Notes under the pieces: generated by a model
Database searches by the model: none
Seen by the model: only the letters and a program-made list of their open reading frames with translations
Told to the model about the DNA's origin: nothing
Program-made: the position numbers and the translations under genes
In this document: positions 7,365 to 16,560 of the stretch, in pieces
Layout of the letters: each line of letters starts with the position of its first letter
Position numbering within the stretch: the stretch's first letter is position 1
Assembly: GCA_958428235.1 (NCBI GenBank)
Contig: CAUAFG010000004.1
Coordinates: 66,644 to 130,643 of the forward strand
Length of the DNA stretch: 64,000 bases
Direction of reading: 5' to 3'
From: Faeciplasma sp900553675
Lineage (GTDB): Bacteria > Bacillota > Clostridia > Oscillospirales > Ruminococcaceae

Positions 7365-9969
7365 CAGCAGCCAGTCTTGCAATCGGAACTCTGAACGGTG
7401 AGCAGGAAACATAGTCAAGACCGATCTTGTGGCAGAACTCGATGGAGGAAGGATCGCCGCCGTGCTCGCCGCAGATACCGCAGTGAAGCTCGGGTCTTAC
7501 CTTCTTACCAAGGGTAACAGCCATATCCATCAGCTTGCCGACACCGGTGGTGTCAAGACGAGCAAACGGATCGGACTCGTAAATCTTGTTAGCGTAGTAT
7601 GCAGGCAGGAACTTGCCGGCATCGTCGCGGCTGAAGCCGAAGGTCATCTGAGTTAAGTCGTTGGTGCCGAAGCAGAAGAACTCAGCCTCGGTTGCGATAT
7701 CGTCGGCAGTAAGAGCTGCTCTCGGAATCTCGATCATGGTACCAACCTCGTACTTAAGGTCGGACTTAGCAGCTGCGATAACCTCGTCAGCGGTCTTAAC
7801 AACAACGTCCTTAACGAACTTAAGCTCCTTAGCCTCGCCAACCAGCGGGATCATGATTTCGGGAACGATGTTCCAGTCGGCATGGCGGTTCTTAACAGCG
7901 ATAGCAGCCTTGATAACAGCCTTGGTCTGCATAACTGCGATTTCGGGGTAGGTGACGGTCAGACGGCATCCGCGGTGACCCATCATCGGGTTGAACTCGT
8001 GGAGGTCGTTTATAACCTGCTTGATATATGCAACCGACTTGCCCTGAGTCTTCGCCAAAGCTTCGATGTCAGCCTCTTCGGTGGGAACGAACTCGTGGAG
8101 CGGGGGATCCAGGAATCTGATGGTTACGGGATATCCGCCCAAAGCCTCAAACAGACCCTCAAAGTCAGCCTGCTGCATAGGCTCGATCTTGGCAAGAGCA
8201 GCCTCGCGCTCTTCAACGGTTTCGGAGCAGATCATCTCTCTGAATGCGCCGATTCTGTCAGGATCGAAGAACATGTGCTCGGTACGGCAAAGACCGATAC
8301 CCTGTGCGCCGAAGGCAGCAGCCTGCTTAGCGTCCTTAGGAGTATCTGCGTTGGTTCTTACGCCGAGTCTCTTATACTTGTCAGCCAGCTCCATGATTCT
8401 TCCGAAGTAGCCGGAGTTGGGGTCGGCGGGAACGGTGGGAATAAGCTCGCCGTAGATGTTACCGGTGGAGCCGTCCAGCGAGATAGCGTCGCCTTCGTGG
8501 TAGGTCTTACCGGCAAGGGTAAAGCACTTGTTCTCTTCGTCCATCTTGATGTCGCCGCAGCCGGAAACGCAGCAGGTACCCATACCACGTGCAACAACGG
8601 CAGCGTGAGAGGTCTGTCCGCCTCTTACGGTGAGGATGCCCTGAGAGTACTTCATACCCTCGATGTCCTCGGGCGAAGTCTCGAGACGAACTAAAACTAC
8701 CTTTTCCTTGTTCTTGCCGTGAACAACAGCGTCCTCAGCGGTGAACACAATAGTACCGGCAGCTGCTCCGGGAGAAGCGGCAATACCCTTGCCAACCGGA
8801 ACTGCCTTTTTAAGAGCAGCGGGGTCGAAGGTGGGGTGCAGAAGCATATCTAAGCTCTTAGCGTCGATCTGCATGAGAGCTTCTTCTTCGGTGATCATGC
8901 CTTCGTCGATAAGGTCGCAGGCGATCTTGATAGCGGCGGCAGCGGTTCTCTTACCGTTTCTGGTCTGAAGCATATAAAGCTTCTCGTTTTCAACGGTGAA
9001 CTCCATATCCTGCATGTCGCGGTAGTGGTTTTCGAGGATCTTGCAGACCTCCTGGAACTGCTTGTAAACCTCGGGGAATACCTCTGCCATCTTTGCGATG
9101 GGCATAGGAGTACGAACGCCGGCAACAACGTCTTCGCCCTGAGCGTTGGTTAAGAACTCGCCCATAAGACCCTTTTCGCCGGTGGCAGGATTACGTGTAA
9201 AGGCAACGCCGGTACCGCAGTTGTCGCCCATGTTGCCGAACGCCATCATCTGAACGTTAACGGCAGTACCCCAAGAGTAGGGGATATCGTGGTCCATACG
9301 GTAAACGTTTGCTCTGGGGTTGTCCCACGAACGGAAAACAGCCTTGATAGCTTCAAAGAGCTGCTCCTTAGGATCGTCGGGGAAGTCCTTGCCGATCTGA
9401 GCCTTGTATTCAGCCTTGAACTGGTTTGCAAGGGTCTTAAGATCCTCTGCGCTGAGCTCAACGTCCTGAGTAACCCCCTTTTCTTCCTTCATCTTGTCGA
9501 TAAGCTTTTCAAAATACTTTTTGCCGACTTCCATAACGACGTCCGAGAACATCTGGATGAATCTTCTGTAGCAGTCCCAAGCCCAACGAGGGTTGCCGGA
9601 CTTTTCGGCGATAACGTTTACAACGGTTTCGTTAAGACCGAGGTTGAGGATGGTATCCATCATACCGGGCATCGAAGCTCTTGCACCTGAACGTACCGAA
9701 ACGAGAAGAGGATTTTCCATATCGCCGAACTTCTTGCCGGTTATGTTTTCCATCTTTTCGATGTACTCCATGATTTCGGCTCTGATTTCGGGATTGATCT
9801 GACGACCGTCTTCATAATACTGTGTGCAAGCTTCAGTGGAAATAGTGAAGCCCTGAGGAACAGGAAGACCGATGTTGGTCATTTCTGCGAGATTTGCGCC
9901 CTTTCCGCCGAGAAGATTACGCATTGAAGCGTTGCCTTCGGTGAAAAGGTAACAATACTTTTTGCTCAT
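7330..9969 (-). CDS. ppdK: Pyruvate, phosphate dikinase
   Basis: An 879-residue enzyme interconverting pyruvate, ATP and phosphate with PEP, AMP and pyrophosphate. The N-terminal ATP-grasp domain starts with LLGGKGANLAEM. The phospho-carrier His is H455 in GGQTSHAAVVARG. The C-terminal PEP-utilising barrel ends with the HCGICGEHGGDP motif that holds the catalytic Cys. The length matches the bacterial family. The start at 9969 has GGAGG at 8 bases. A promoter lies at 10033-10061. With pckG in the same window it fits pyrophosphate-linked PEP metabolism of anaerobes. Its last codons are the template of the direct repeat around hicAB. Confidence 0.97.
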   Translation of the reverse strand: MSKKYCYLFTEGNASMRNLLGGKGANLAEMTNIGLPVPQGFTISTEACTQYYEDGRQINPEIRAEIMEYIEKMENITGKKFGDMENPLLVSVRSGARASMPGMMDTILNLGLNETVVNVIAEKSGNPRWAWDCYRRFIQMFSDVVMEVGKKYFEKLIDKMKEEKGVTQDVELSAEDLKTLANQFKAEYKAQIGKDFPDDPKEQLFEAIKAVFRSWDNPRANVYRMDHDIPYSWGTAVNVQMMAFGNMGDNCGTGVAFTRNPATGEKGLMGEFLTNAQGEDVVAGVRTPMPIAKMAEVFPEVYKQFQEVCKILENHYRDMQDMEFTVENEKLYMLQTRNGKRTAAAAIKIACDLIDEGMITEEEALMQIDAKSLDMLLHPTFDPAALKKAVPVGKGIAASPGAAAGTIVFTAEDAVVHGKNKEKVVLVRLETSPEDIEGMKYSQGILTVRGGQTSHAAVVARGMGTCCVSGCGDIKMDEENKCFTLAGKTYHEGDAISLDGSTGNIYGELIPTVPADPNSGYFGRIMELADKYKRLGVRTNADTPKDAKQAAAFGAQGIGLCRTEHMFFDPDRIGAFREMICSETVEEREAALAKIEPMQQADFEGLFEALGGYPVTIRFLDPPLHEFVPTEEADIEALAKTQGKSVAYIKQVINDLHEFNPMMGHRGCRLTVTYPEIAVMQTKAVIKAAIAVKNRHADWNIVPEIMIPLVGEAKELKFVKDVVVKTADEVIAAAKSDLKYEVGTMIEIPRAALTADDIATEAEFFCFGTNDLTQMTFGFSRDDAGKFLPAYYANKIYESDPFARLDTTGVGKLMDMAVTLGKKVRPELHCGICGEHGGDPSSIEFCHKIGLDYVSCSPFRVPIARLAAAQAAIAEKKSK

Positions 9970-10032
9970 AGTTTTTACCTCCAATATTTTATCCGATTAT
10001 TTACCCTATTTTGCATAAACGGAGTTGATATC

Positions 10033-10061
10033 ATTATAGCAGAAATCCAAACTTTTTTCCA
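10033..10061 (-). promoter_or_regulatory. ppdK promoter
   Basis: On the minus strand TGGAAA (10061-10056) and TATAAT (10038-10033) have a 17-bp spacer. It is divergent from the glmU promoter about 80 bp away. Confidence 0.6.
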
Positions 10062-10140
10062 TATATTTTGTATAAAAATTCTCACAAATTCTCAGCAAAA
10101 TATTTGTGCAATATTGTGCAAAAAGGGTACCTCAATCCGC

Positions 10141-10169
10141 TTGAAAGATTTGAAATGATGTTGTATAAT
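10141..10169 (+). promoter_or_regulatory. glmU promoter
   Basis: TTGAAA at 10141-10146 and TATAAT at 10164-10169 are 17 bp apart. The leader is about 70 bases, ending in GGAGG before the ATG at 10244. Confidence 0.75.
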
Positions 10170-10243
10170 AGTATAAGACTATTATGCGGAAGTATGCGTA
10201 GGCGCTGTGTAAACGCTACGCATCATAAATGGAGGTTACATAT

Positions 10244-11635
10244 ATGGAAAACGCTGTTATATTAGCAGGAGGACTCGGAAAGCGGATGAACTCCGAAAAG
10301 CCCAAGGTGCTTTTAGAGGTGCTTGGAAAGCCGATGCTTTCGTGGGTGACCGACGCCTGCGTTAACGCCGGTATCGAGCGGATCTGCGTGGTTAAGGGCT
10401 ACGGTGCTGAGATGATAGACGACTTTGTTGCAGGTCGGTTTGAGACTGCCTACCAGCCGGAGCGTTTAGGTACAGGTCACGCGGTTATGTGTGCGGAGGA
10501 GTTTCTGAAAGCGAATCCCGACAGTCACACCTTTATAGCCTGCGGAGACGCGCCGTTCACCGATTTCAAGACGATTCGCGCGGCGTATGAGTATCACAAG
10601 ATGTCAGACAGTGCGGTTACGGTTGTGACGGCTGAGATCGCGGAGCCAAAGGGCTACGGTAGGATTATCCGTACCAAAACGGGTATATCGGGGATAGTCG
10701 AGGAAAAGGACTGCACCGACAAGCAGAGGGCTATCCGCGAGATATCCTCGGGCTGCTACTGGTTCAAAACAAGCGCGCTTTTGGAGGCTCTGCCCAAGCT
10801 CGACCGCAACAACGCTCAGGGCGAGTATTATCTCACCGACACCATTGAAATCCTTTTAAAGAGCGGTAAAAAGGCGACTGCCTTTAAAACCGACAACGTC
10901 GACGCAGTTTTAGGCGCGAACGACCGCAAGGGCTTACTTAAGCTCAACGAAATCGCGCGGCAGAGGATAATTGAAAAGCACCTGAATGCGGGTGTTGAGT
11001 TTATCACCTCAGACGGCATTATAATCTCGCCGGACGTTAAAATCGGCAGGGGAACCAAAATTCTGCCCTCGACTATCCTCATGGGCAAAACCGAAATCGG
11101 CGAAAACTGCGTTATCGGTCCCAACTCGCGGCTGACAGATGTCAAGGTGGGTAACGATTCGGTTATGGACAACGTGGTAGCGTGTGATTCGCAGGTTGGA
11201 AACCACGTTAAGGTGGGTCCGTTCGTGCAGCTCCGCCCGGGAACGGTCATGAAGGACTATTCGCACGCGGGTGACTTTGTTGAGATCAAAAACTCCGTGA
11301 TAGGCGAGGGTACTTCGGTATCCCACCTGACATATTTAGGTGACAGCGACATCGGCAAGAACGTCAACTTCGGCTGCGGAACGGCAACCGCCAACTACGA
11401 CGGCACCAACAAGGCGCGCTGCACCATTGGCGACAACGCCTTTATCGGCTGTCACACCAACCTTGTAGCTCCGGTAAAGGTCGGAAATGCCGCCTACACT
11501 GCCGCCGGAAGCACCATCACCAAGGACGTGCCGGACGGTGCTTTAGCTATCGAGCGCGGGCAGGAGGTCATCAAGGACGGATACGCCGCAAGAAAGCTTG
11601 CAAGGCATCTGGAAAAAGGAAAGAAATTCAATTAA
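10244..11635 (+). CDS. glmU: Bifunctional UDP-GlcNAc pyrophosphorylase / GlcN-1-P acetyltransferase
   Basis: A 463-residue enzyme making UDP-N-acetylglucosamine for peptidoglycan. The N-terminal uridyltransferase carries LAGGLGKRM followed by KPKVLLEVLGKPM. The C-terminal left-handed beta-helix acetyltransferase shows hexapeptide repeats from about residue 250, with RPGTVMKDYSHAGDFVEIKN and NYDGTNKARCTIGDNAFIG. The start at 10244 was chosen from the GGAGG ribosome site. The start 15 bases upstream lies on that site. The acetyltransferase fragment, pth and mfd follow, as in the Firmicute glmU-pth-mfd neighbourhood. Confidence 0.96.
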   Translation: MENAVILAGGLGKRMNSEKPKVLLEVLGKPMLSWVTDACVNAGIERICVVKGYGAEMIDDFVAGRFETAYQPERLGTGHAVMCAEEFLKANPDSHTFIACGDAPFTDFKTIRAAYEYHKMSDSAVTVVTAEIAEPKGYGRIIRTKTGISGIVEEKDCTDKQRAIREISSGCYWFKTSALLEALPKLDRNNAQGEYYLTDTIEILLKSGKKATAFKTDNVDAVLGANDRKGLLKLNEIARQRIIEKHLNAGVEFITSDGIIISPDVKIGRGTKILPSTILMGKTEIGENCVIGPNSRLTDVKVGNDSVMDNVVACDSQVGNHVKVGPFVQLRPGTVMKDYSHAGDFVEIKNSVIGEGTSVSHLTYLGDSDIGKNVNFGCGTATANYDGTNKARCTIGDNAFIGCHTNLVAPVKVGNAAYTAAGSTITKDVPDGALAIERGQEVIKDGYAARKLARHLEKGKKFN

Positions 11636-11714
11636 TTTTGATAAAAATAAATATGCTGACGCCCCTGACTGCAAGGTTGGGGGCAAGGCTTGTTATTGTG
11701 CAGAAGGGGATAGT

Positions 11715-12169
11715 ATGATATTATCTTATGGTATGCCTGAAGATATTGAAAACTGGATGGGGCTTGTAAATTGTATCAGAGTGAATTTTCCCGGTCTTGA
11801 GACACAGGCAGGGTTGGACGATTACAAAGCCACCGTTCTTAAATTCATGGGCAAGCGGCAGGCTATTTGCATAAAGACCGGCGGCGATATTGTTGGCGTT
11901 ATGCTTTTTCCAGAGGACGCAATATGATTTGCTGTTTGGGCGTTTCTCCTGATTACAGGCGTCAGGGCGTTGCTTCTATGCTAATGGATGAAGCTCTTCG
12001 GAATCTGGACAGAACTAAGGATATTTCGGTCAGCACTTTCCGTGCGGACGATGTTAAGGGTATCGCACCGAGAGCTCTCTATGAAAAATACGGATTTGTC
12101 GAAGACGAGCTTATCGAAGCCTTTGGATACCCGAACCAGAAATATATTCTTCACCCGATGAGTGTCTGA
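11715..12169 (+). pseudogene. GNAT N-acetyltransferase, broken by a one-base frameshift
   Basis: The N-terminal part (MILSYGMPEDIENWMGLVNC… GGDIVGVMLF) reads from the ATG at 11715 and meets a TGA at 11925-11927. The continuation lies in the next frame and carries the acetyl-CoA-binding motif (LGVSPDYRRQGVASMLMDEA) and the C-terminal YEKYGF segment, ending at 12169. Adding one T to the T5 run at 11905-11909 restores one 151-residue GNAT protein. It may be a real decaying gene or a sequencing error. The acceptor substrate cannot be told. Confidence 0.75.
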
Positions 12170-12207
12170 GTGAAAACAAAAATTTTGATGAAAGGTATGG
12201 TCACAAA

Positions 12208-12807
12208 ATGGGACTGTTTACAAAAAAGGAGTTCGCTCCAAATATAGAATGGCTGATAGTAGGTCTTGGAAACCCAGGAACGCAATACGCTACAACCCGC
12301 CACAACTGCGGCTGGATGGCTATTGACAAGCTTGCCGCAAAGTACGATCTGAAAGTCAACCGCGTAAAATTCAAGTCGCTCTGCGCGGAGGCGCGCATCA
12401 GCGGCAGGAAGTGTCTTATCATGAAGCCAACGACCTTTATGAACGCCAGCGGCGAAGCGGTTGTTGAGGCTATGAACTTCTACAAGATACCGATTGAGCG
12501 GGTGCTGGTCATCTGCGACGACGTTTCGCTCGACCTTGCAAAGGTCAGAATCAAGCGCAAAGGCTCTGACGGCGGTCAAAAAGGGCTGCGGAGCATCATA
12601 TACTTAACCGGCAAGGACAATTTCCCGCGGATTAAAATAGGTGTGGGAGCAAAGCCCAACCCCGACTACGACCTTGCCGACTGGGTTCTGTCGAAGCTCA
12701 CTCCGAGCGAGCATAAATTGATGGATTCTGCGTTCGACAACGCCGTCTCAGCTGTCGAGCTGATTATTGACGAAAAAACAGATGAAGCAATGAACAAATA
12801 CAATTAA
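12208..12807 (+). CDS. pth: Peptidyl-tRNA hydrolase
   Basis: A 199-residue esterase that releases tRNA from drop-off peptidyl-tRNA. The signature VGLGNPGTQYATTRHNCG contains the catalytic His (H32). MKPTTFMNASGEAV and the VICDDVSLDLAKVRI region match the family. About 12 residues (MGLFTKKEFAPN) precede the usual start of the fold. It sits between the acetyltransferase and mfd, 25 bases upstream of mfd, so the two are probably cotranscribed. Confidence 0.95.
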   Translation: MGLFTKKEFAPNIEWLIVGLGNPGTQYATTRHNCGWMAIDKLAAKYDLKVNRVKFKSLCAEARISGRKCLIMKPTTFMNASGEAVVEAMNFYKIPIERVLVICDDVSLDLAKVRIKRKGSDGGQKGLRSIIYLTGKDNFPRIKIGVGAKPNPDYDLADWVLSKLTPSEHKLMDSAFDNAVSAVELIIDEKTDEAMNKYN

Positions 12808-12832
12808 CGCGTCACTTTATTAAGAGGTAACT

Positions 12833-15800
12833 ATGAACATTTATTACGAAGCCGCAGCTAAGCTTGCCCACTGCCGCGAGCTTGTTTCGGCGATAGAAAA
12901 GCATACGCTTCCTGCCTGCGTCACCGGACTTTCTGCCGTCCACAAGGCACACACCCTGCTTTTGATGTCGCTTAAGCAGAAGGTTTTATGCATCTGCGAC
13001 GACGAAGCCGGAGCGCAAAGGCTGGTTTCGGACATCAACGCCATGGCAGGGGACGATATCGCCTGTCTGTTTCCTGTAAAGGACTTTACCTTTGCAAACA
13101 TTGAAACAGCCTCGCTCGAATACGAGCACAAGCGAATTATGGCTCTTGAACGCATAAGCAAGGGCAAATCGCGGATTTTATGCTGCTCGGTGGAGGCTTG
13201 TATGCAGTCCACCATGCCGCCTGACAAGCTTGAAGACTTGACATTTTCCCTTGCCCCGGGCGACACGCTGAACGTCTCCGAGCTGACCGGCAGGCTTATC
13301 GGGATGGGCTATTCGCGGGCTTCTTTAACCGAGGGACAGGCGCAGTTTTCTATCCGCGGGTCTATTATAGACATCTTCCCTGTGGGCGAAGCCATGCCCA
13401 TAAGAATCGAGCTGTGGGGCGACGAGATTGACACCGTTTCCACCTTCGACGTTGAATCCCAGCGGCGGTTCGACACGGTAAAGTCGGTGACGATTGCCCC
13501 CGCAAAGGAACTTTTGATATCCAAAGATGAGCTTTCAGAGGACATCGAAGCTCTTTCAGAGCGCGCCTCGGGCAAGCACGGAGAATTGATTAAAAAGAAT
13601 CTTAACTCCGACATTGACCTTATAAATTCGGGGCTTATGCCTGCAAGTCTTGACAAATACTACGCCCAGATTTACGGCGAGCCTTACACCCTTTTTGACT
13701 ATTTTTCAGACGGTATCTGCGTTATCAGCGAGTATTCGGCTTGCTGCGAAAAGGCTAAGACCTTTTCGGCTCAGCTTGCGGAGGACATAAAAATCCTATA
13801 CGAGGACGGCATACTTTTTAAGGAGATGGGCAATTTTTACATCGAAATGCCGCAGCTTATGCAAAAGGCGGATAAGCTGGGAATCGTCTATCTTGATATG
13901 TTTATGCACGGCGCGGATGTGCGGCTGAAAAAGCTGATTTCTGCCGAGGCTTACCAGTCTTCAAGCTGGAGCGGCGATTCTGCCACCCTGCGCGAAGAGC
14001 TTGAAAGCTACACCGAGCGCGGCTTCTGCACGGTTGTTCTGGTCGGCAGTCAGAAAGCAGTTGGAATCGTCATGCGCGACATCGAGGCTATGGGCTTAAA
14101 GGTACAGCGACTGACGGATAAATCCGAGCCTTACCCCGAGCTTGTGTATGTCGGGGCGGGGTGCCTGTCGGGCGGATTTGAGTACCCCACGGCGAAATTT
14201 GCGGTTATCACCCAGCAGAAGGCGGTGGTTGCGCCAAGAAAATCCAAGAAAAAGCCGAAGAACGCGGAGAAAATCAACAGCCTTGCCGACATCCACACCG
14301 GCGACCTTGTGGTTCACGCTTTGCACGGCATCGGTAAGTTTGCAGGAATTTCCAACATCACCACAAACGGAGTCACCAAGGACTACATCACCATAAAATA
14401 CGCCGGCGCGGACGTGCTTTACGTGCCGGTTACACAGCTGGACATAGTCTCGAAATACATCGGTCCCAAGGACGACGAGGCGGTAAAGCTTAGCAAGCTC
14501 GGCTCGCAGGAGTGGGTTAAGACCCGCGCGCGCGTTAAGAAAGCCTGCAAGGATATGGCAGACGAGCTTATCGCGCTATACGCCAAGCGGCAGCTTGCCA
14601 AGGGGTATGCGTTTTCGCCCGACTCCACCTTTCAGACCGAGTTTGAGGAGCGGTTTGAGTATCAGGAGACCGACGACCAGCTTACCTCCATCGAGGAAAT
14701 CAAGCAGGACATGCAAAAGCCGGTGCCGATGGATAGGCTTCTGTGCGGAGACGTAGGCTTTGGCAAGACCGAGGTTGCTCTGCGTGCGGCTATGAAGTGC
14801 ATTTTAGACAACAAGCAGTGCGCGATTTTAGTGCCGACAACCGTGCTTGCGTGGCAGCATTATCAGACCGCCCTGCGTCGGTTTGAGCATTTCCCGATTA
14901 ATATAGAGCTTCTTTCGCGATTCCGCAACCCCAAGCAGCAGCGCGAGATTGTCAAAAAGCTGGAGCGCGGCGAAATCGACCTTATAATAGGCACCCACCG
15001 TCTTGTTCAGAGCGATATCAAGTTCCGCGACCTCGGACTGCTGATTATCGACGAGGAGCAGCGTTTCGGCGTTGCCCACAAGGAGCATTTAAAGGAGCAG
15101 TATCCCTCGGTGGATATACTCACCCTTTCGGCAACACCCATCCCGCGAACGCTCAACATGGCTATGAGCGGCATACGCGATATGTCGGTGATAGAAGAGC
15201 CGCCTTCGGACAGATACCCTGTGCAGACCTACGTTATCGAGCATCAGCACGGTATACTGATTCAGGCGATACAAAAGGAGCTTCGCCGCGGGGGACAGGT
15301 ATACTACATCCACAACAGGATTGAGACTTTGCAAGCCTGTGCTTACAAGATATCCCAGAGCATACCGGGGATAAGAATAGGAATCGCGCACGGTCAGATG
15401 CCCGAAAACGAGCTTTCGGAAATCTGGCGGCAGCTTTTAGACAGGGAGATAGACATACTTGTCTGCACCACGATAATAGAAACCGGCGTGGACGTTTCAA
15501 ACGTCAACACACTTATTATAGAGGACGCCGACCGCTTCGGGCTTTCCCAGCTTTATCAGTTGCGGGGCAGAGTGGGGCGGTCGTCCCGACGCGCGTATGC
15601 ATACTTTACGTTCAGGAGGGGCAAGGTGCTTTCGGAGGTTGCAGCCAAGCGGCTTGAAGCCATCCGTGAGCTTACGCAGTTCGGCTCCGGCTTTAAGATA
15701 GCAATGCGCGACCTTGAAATCAGGGGAGTAGGCTCAATCCTTTCAGCCAAGCAGCACGGGCACATGGAGGCTGTCGGATATGATATGTATTTAAAGCTTT

Positions 15801-16282
15801 TAGAGGAGGCTATCGCGGAAAACAAGGGCGAAGCCAAGCCGCGTGCCGCCGAGGACTGCCTGATTGACGTAACCATCAACGCGTTCATTCCGGAGACTTA
15901 TATCGAAGACTTGCAGTCGAGGATAGAGGCTTACCGCCGGATAGCGGGCATAATCACGCCGGAGGACTCGGAGGACGTTTTAGACGAGCTTATAGACCGC
16001 TACGGCGAGCCGCCAAAGTCGGTGGTGGGACTTGTGGACGTTGCTCTGCTGCGAAACAGCGCTTCGCGCCTGGGAGTTAAGGAGATAACCCAGCGCGGGC
16101 AGAATATACTTTTCTATCTCAACAACAATTCATCGGTCAACGGCATTATGAATCTTACAAAAAAATACAAGGGCAGAATCCTTGTAAACGGCTCGGACAA
16201 TGGGTATATATCGGTTAAGCTTGCGCCCAAGGAGCAGCCGGTGGCGCTGATGAAGGAAGTGGTACGTGAGATGGGAAGCTGA
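12833..16282 (+). CDS. mfd: Transcription-repair coupling factor
   Basis: A 1149-residue DNA translocase that removes stalled RNA polymerase and recruits UvrA. The UvrB-homology region is at the N-terminus. The RNA-polymerase-interacting domain is near residues 480-560 (LVVHALHGIGKFAGI). Walker A GDVGFGKTEVA is near 640, the DEEQRFG box near 740, and the TRG-type GVGSILSAKQHGHMEAVGYDMY motif lies before the C-terminal domain. An AAGAGGTAA ribosome site precedes the ATG. The stop codon lies inside the left arm of the structured element at 16278. Confidence 0.97.
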   Translation: MNIYYEAAAKLAHCRELVSAIEKHTLPACVTGLSAVHKAHTLLLMSLKQKVLCICDDEAGAQRLVSDINAMAGDDIACLFPVKDFTFANIETASLEYEHKRIMALERISKGKSRILCCSVEACMQSTMPPDKLEDLTFSLAPGDTLNVSELTGRLIGMGYSRASLTEGQAQFSIRGSIIDIFPVGEAMPIRIELWGDEIDTVSTFDVESQRRFDTVKSVTIAPAKELLISKDELSEDIEALSERASGKHGELIKKNLNSDIDLINSGLMPASLDKYYAQIYGEPYTLFDYFSDGICVISEYSACCEKAKTFSAQLAEDIKILYEDGILFKEMGNFYIEMPQLMQKADKLGIVYLDMFMHGADVRLKKLISAEAYQSSSWSGDSATLREELESYTERGFCTVVLVGSQKAVGIVMRDIEAMGLKVQRLTDKSEPYPELVYVGAGCLSGGFEYPTAKFAVITQQKAVVAPRKSKKKPKNAEKINSLADIHTGDLVVHALHGIGKFAGISNITTNGVTKDYITIKYAGADVLYVPVTQLDIVSKYIGPKDDEAVKLSKLGSQEWVKTRARVKKACKDMADELIALYAKRQLAKGYAFSPDSTFQTEFEERFEYQETDDQLTSIEEIKQDMQKPVPMDRLLCGDVGFGKTEVALRAAMKCILDNKQCAILVPTTVLAWQHYQTALRRFEHFPINIELLSRFRNPKQQREIVKKLERGEIDLIIGTHRLVQSDIKFRDLGLLIIDEEQRFGVAHKEHLKEQYPSVDILTLSATPIPRTLNMAMSGIRDMSVIEEPPSDRYPVQTYVIEHQHGILIQAIQKELRRGGQVYYIHNRIETLQACAYKISQSIPGIRIGIAHGQMPENELSEIWRQLLDREIDILVCTTIIETGVDVSNVNTLIIEDADRFGLSQLYQLRGRVGRSSRRAYAYFTFRRGKVLSEVAAKRLEAIRELTQFGSGFKIAMRDLEIRGVGSILSAKQHGHMEAVGYDMYLKLLEEAIAENKGEAKPRAAEDCLIDVTINAFIPETYIEDLQSRIEAYRRIAGIITPEDSEDVLDELIDRYGEPPKSVVGLVDVALLRNSASRLGVKEITQRGQNILFYLNNNSSVNGIMNLTKKYKGRILVNGSDNGYISVKLAPKEQPVALMKEVVREMGS

Positions 16283-16470
16283 CGGCTCGGACTTTGCAAT
16301 CTCCGCCCGTTTGTTTTGCCGTCAGCCGCGTTTCCTCCGTCTTTGATTATAGGTTTGCAGGGCAGGCAAGTATCTGCATATACCGCACTGTAGGTCTGTA
16401 TAATGTGGACGGAAACGCCGGACTTTTGATTCGTGGATTTTATAGTTTGTGCATAGCTATGTAGACGGCA
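16278..16470 (+). other. Structured intergenic element, copy 1 (homologous to 40633-40829)
   Basis: About 190 bases. Hairpin 1 is GCTGACGGC (16278-16286) with GCCGTCAGC (16318-16326). Directly after it hairpin 2 pairs GCGTTTCC (16328-16335) with GGAAACGC (16411-16418), enclosing a 75-base domain with a small TTGC/GCAA stem. A conserved tail (ACTTTTG, then TTTTATAGTTTG, then AGCTAT) follows. The second copy has the same layout and spacing but different bases that keep the pairs (hairpin 1 T-A to A-T; hairpin 2 C-G to A-T). There is no U-run after hairpin 1, so it is not a plain terminator. It could be a leader RNA of the following gene or a mobile structured repeat. Confidence 0.6.
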
Positions 16471-16500
16471 ATACAATACAATCCCTCAAAAAAAATAAAC

Positions 16501-16529
16501 TTGCTAAATAATCATTTTTGTGCTACACT
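16501..16529 (+). promoter_or_regulatory. Candidate promoter of the esterase-acyltransferase gene
   Basis: TTGCTA at 16501-16506 and TACACT at 16524-16529 have a 17-bp spacer. The start codon is about 30 bases downstream with AAGGAG between. Confidence 0.5.
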
Positions 16530-16560
16530 TAAAAGAAAACCATAAAAAGGAGTGAGAGAA

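Noticed and set aside
16318..16345. Hairpin 1 of the structured element as a simple mfd terminator
   Set aside because: No U-run follows, and the same hairpin and downstream domain recur at folD with preserved pairing.
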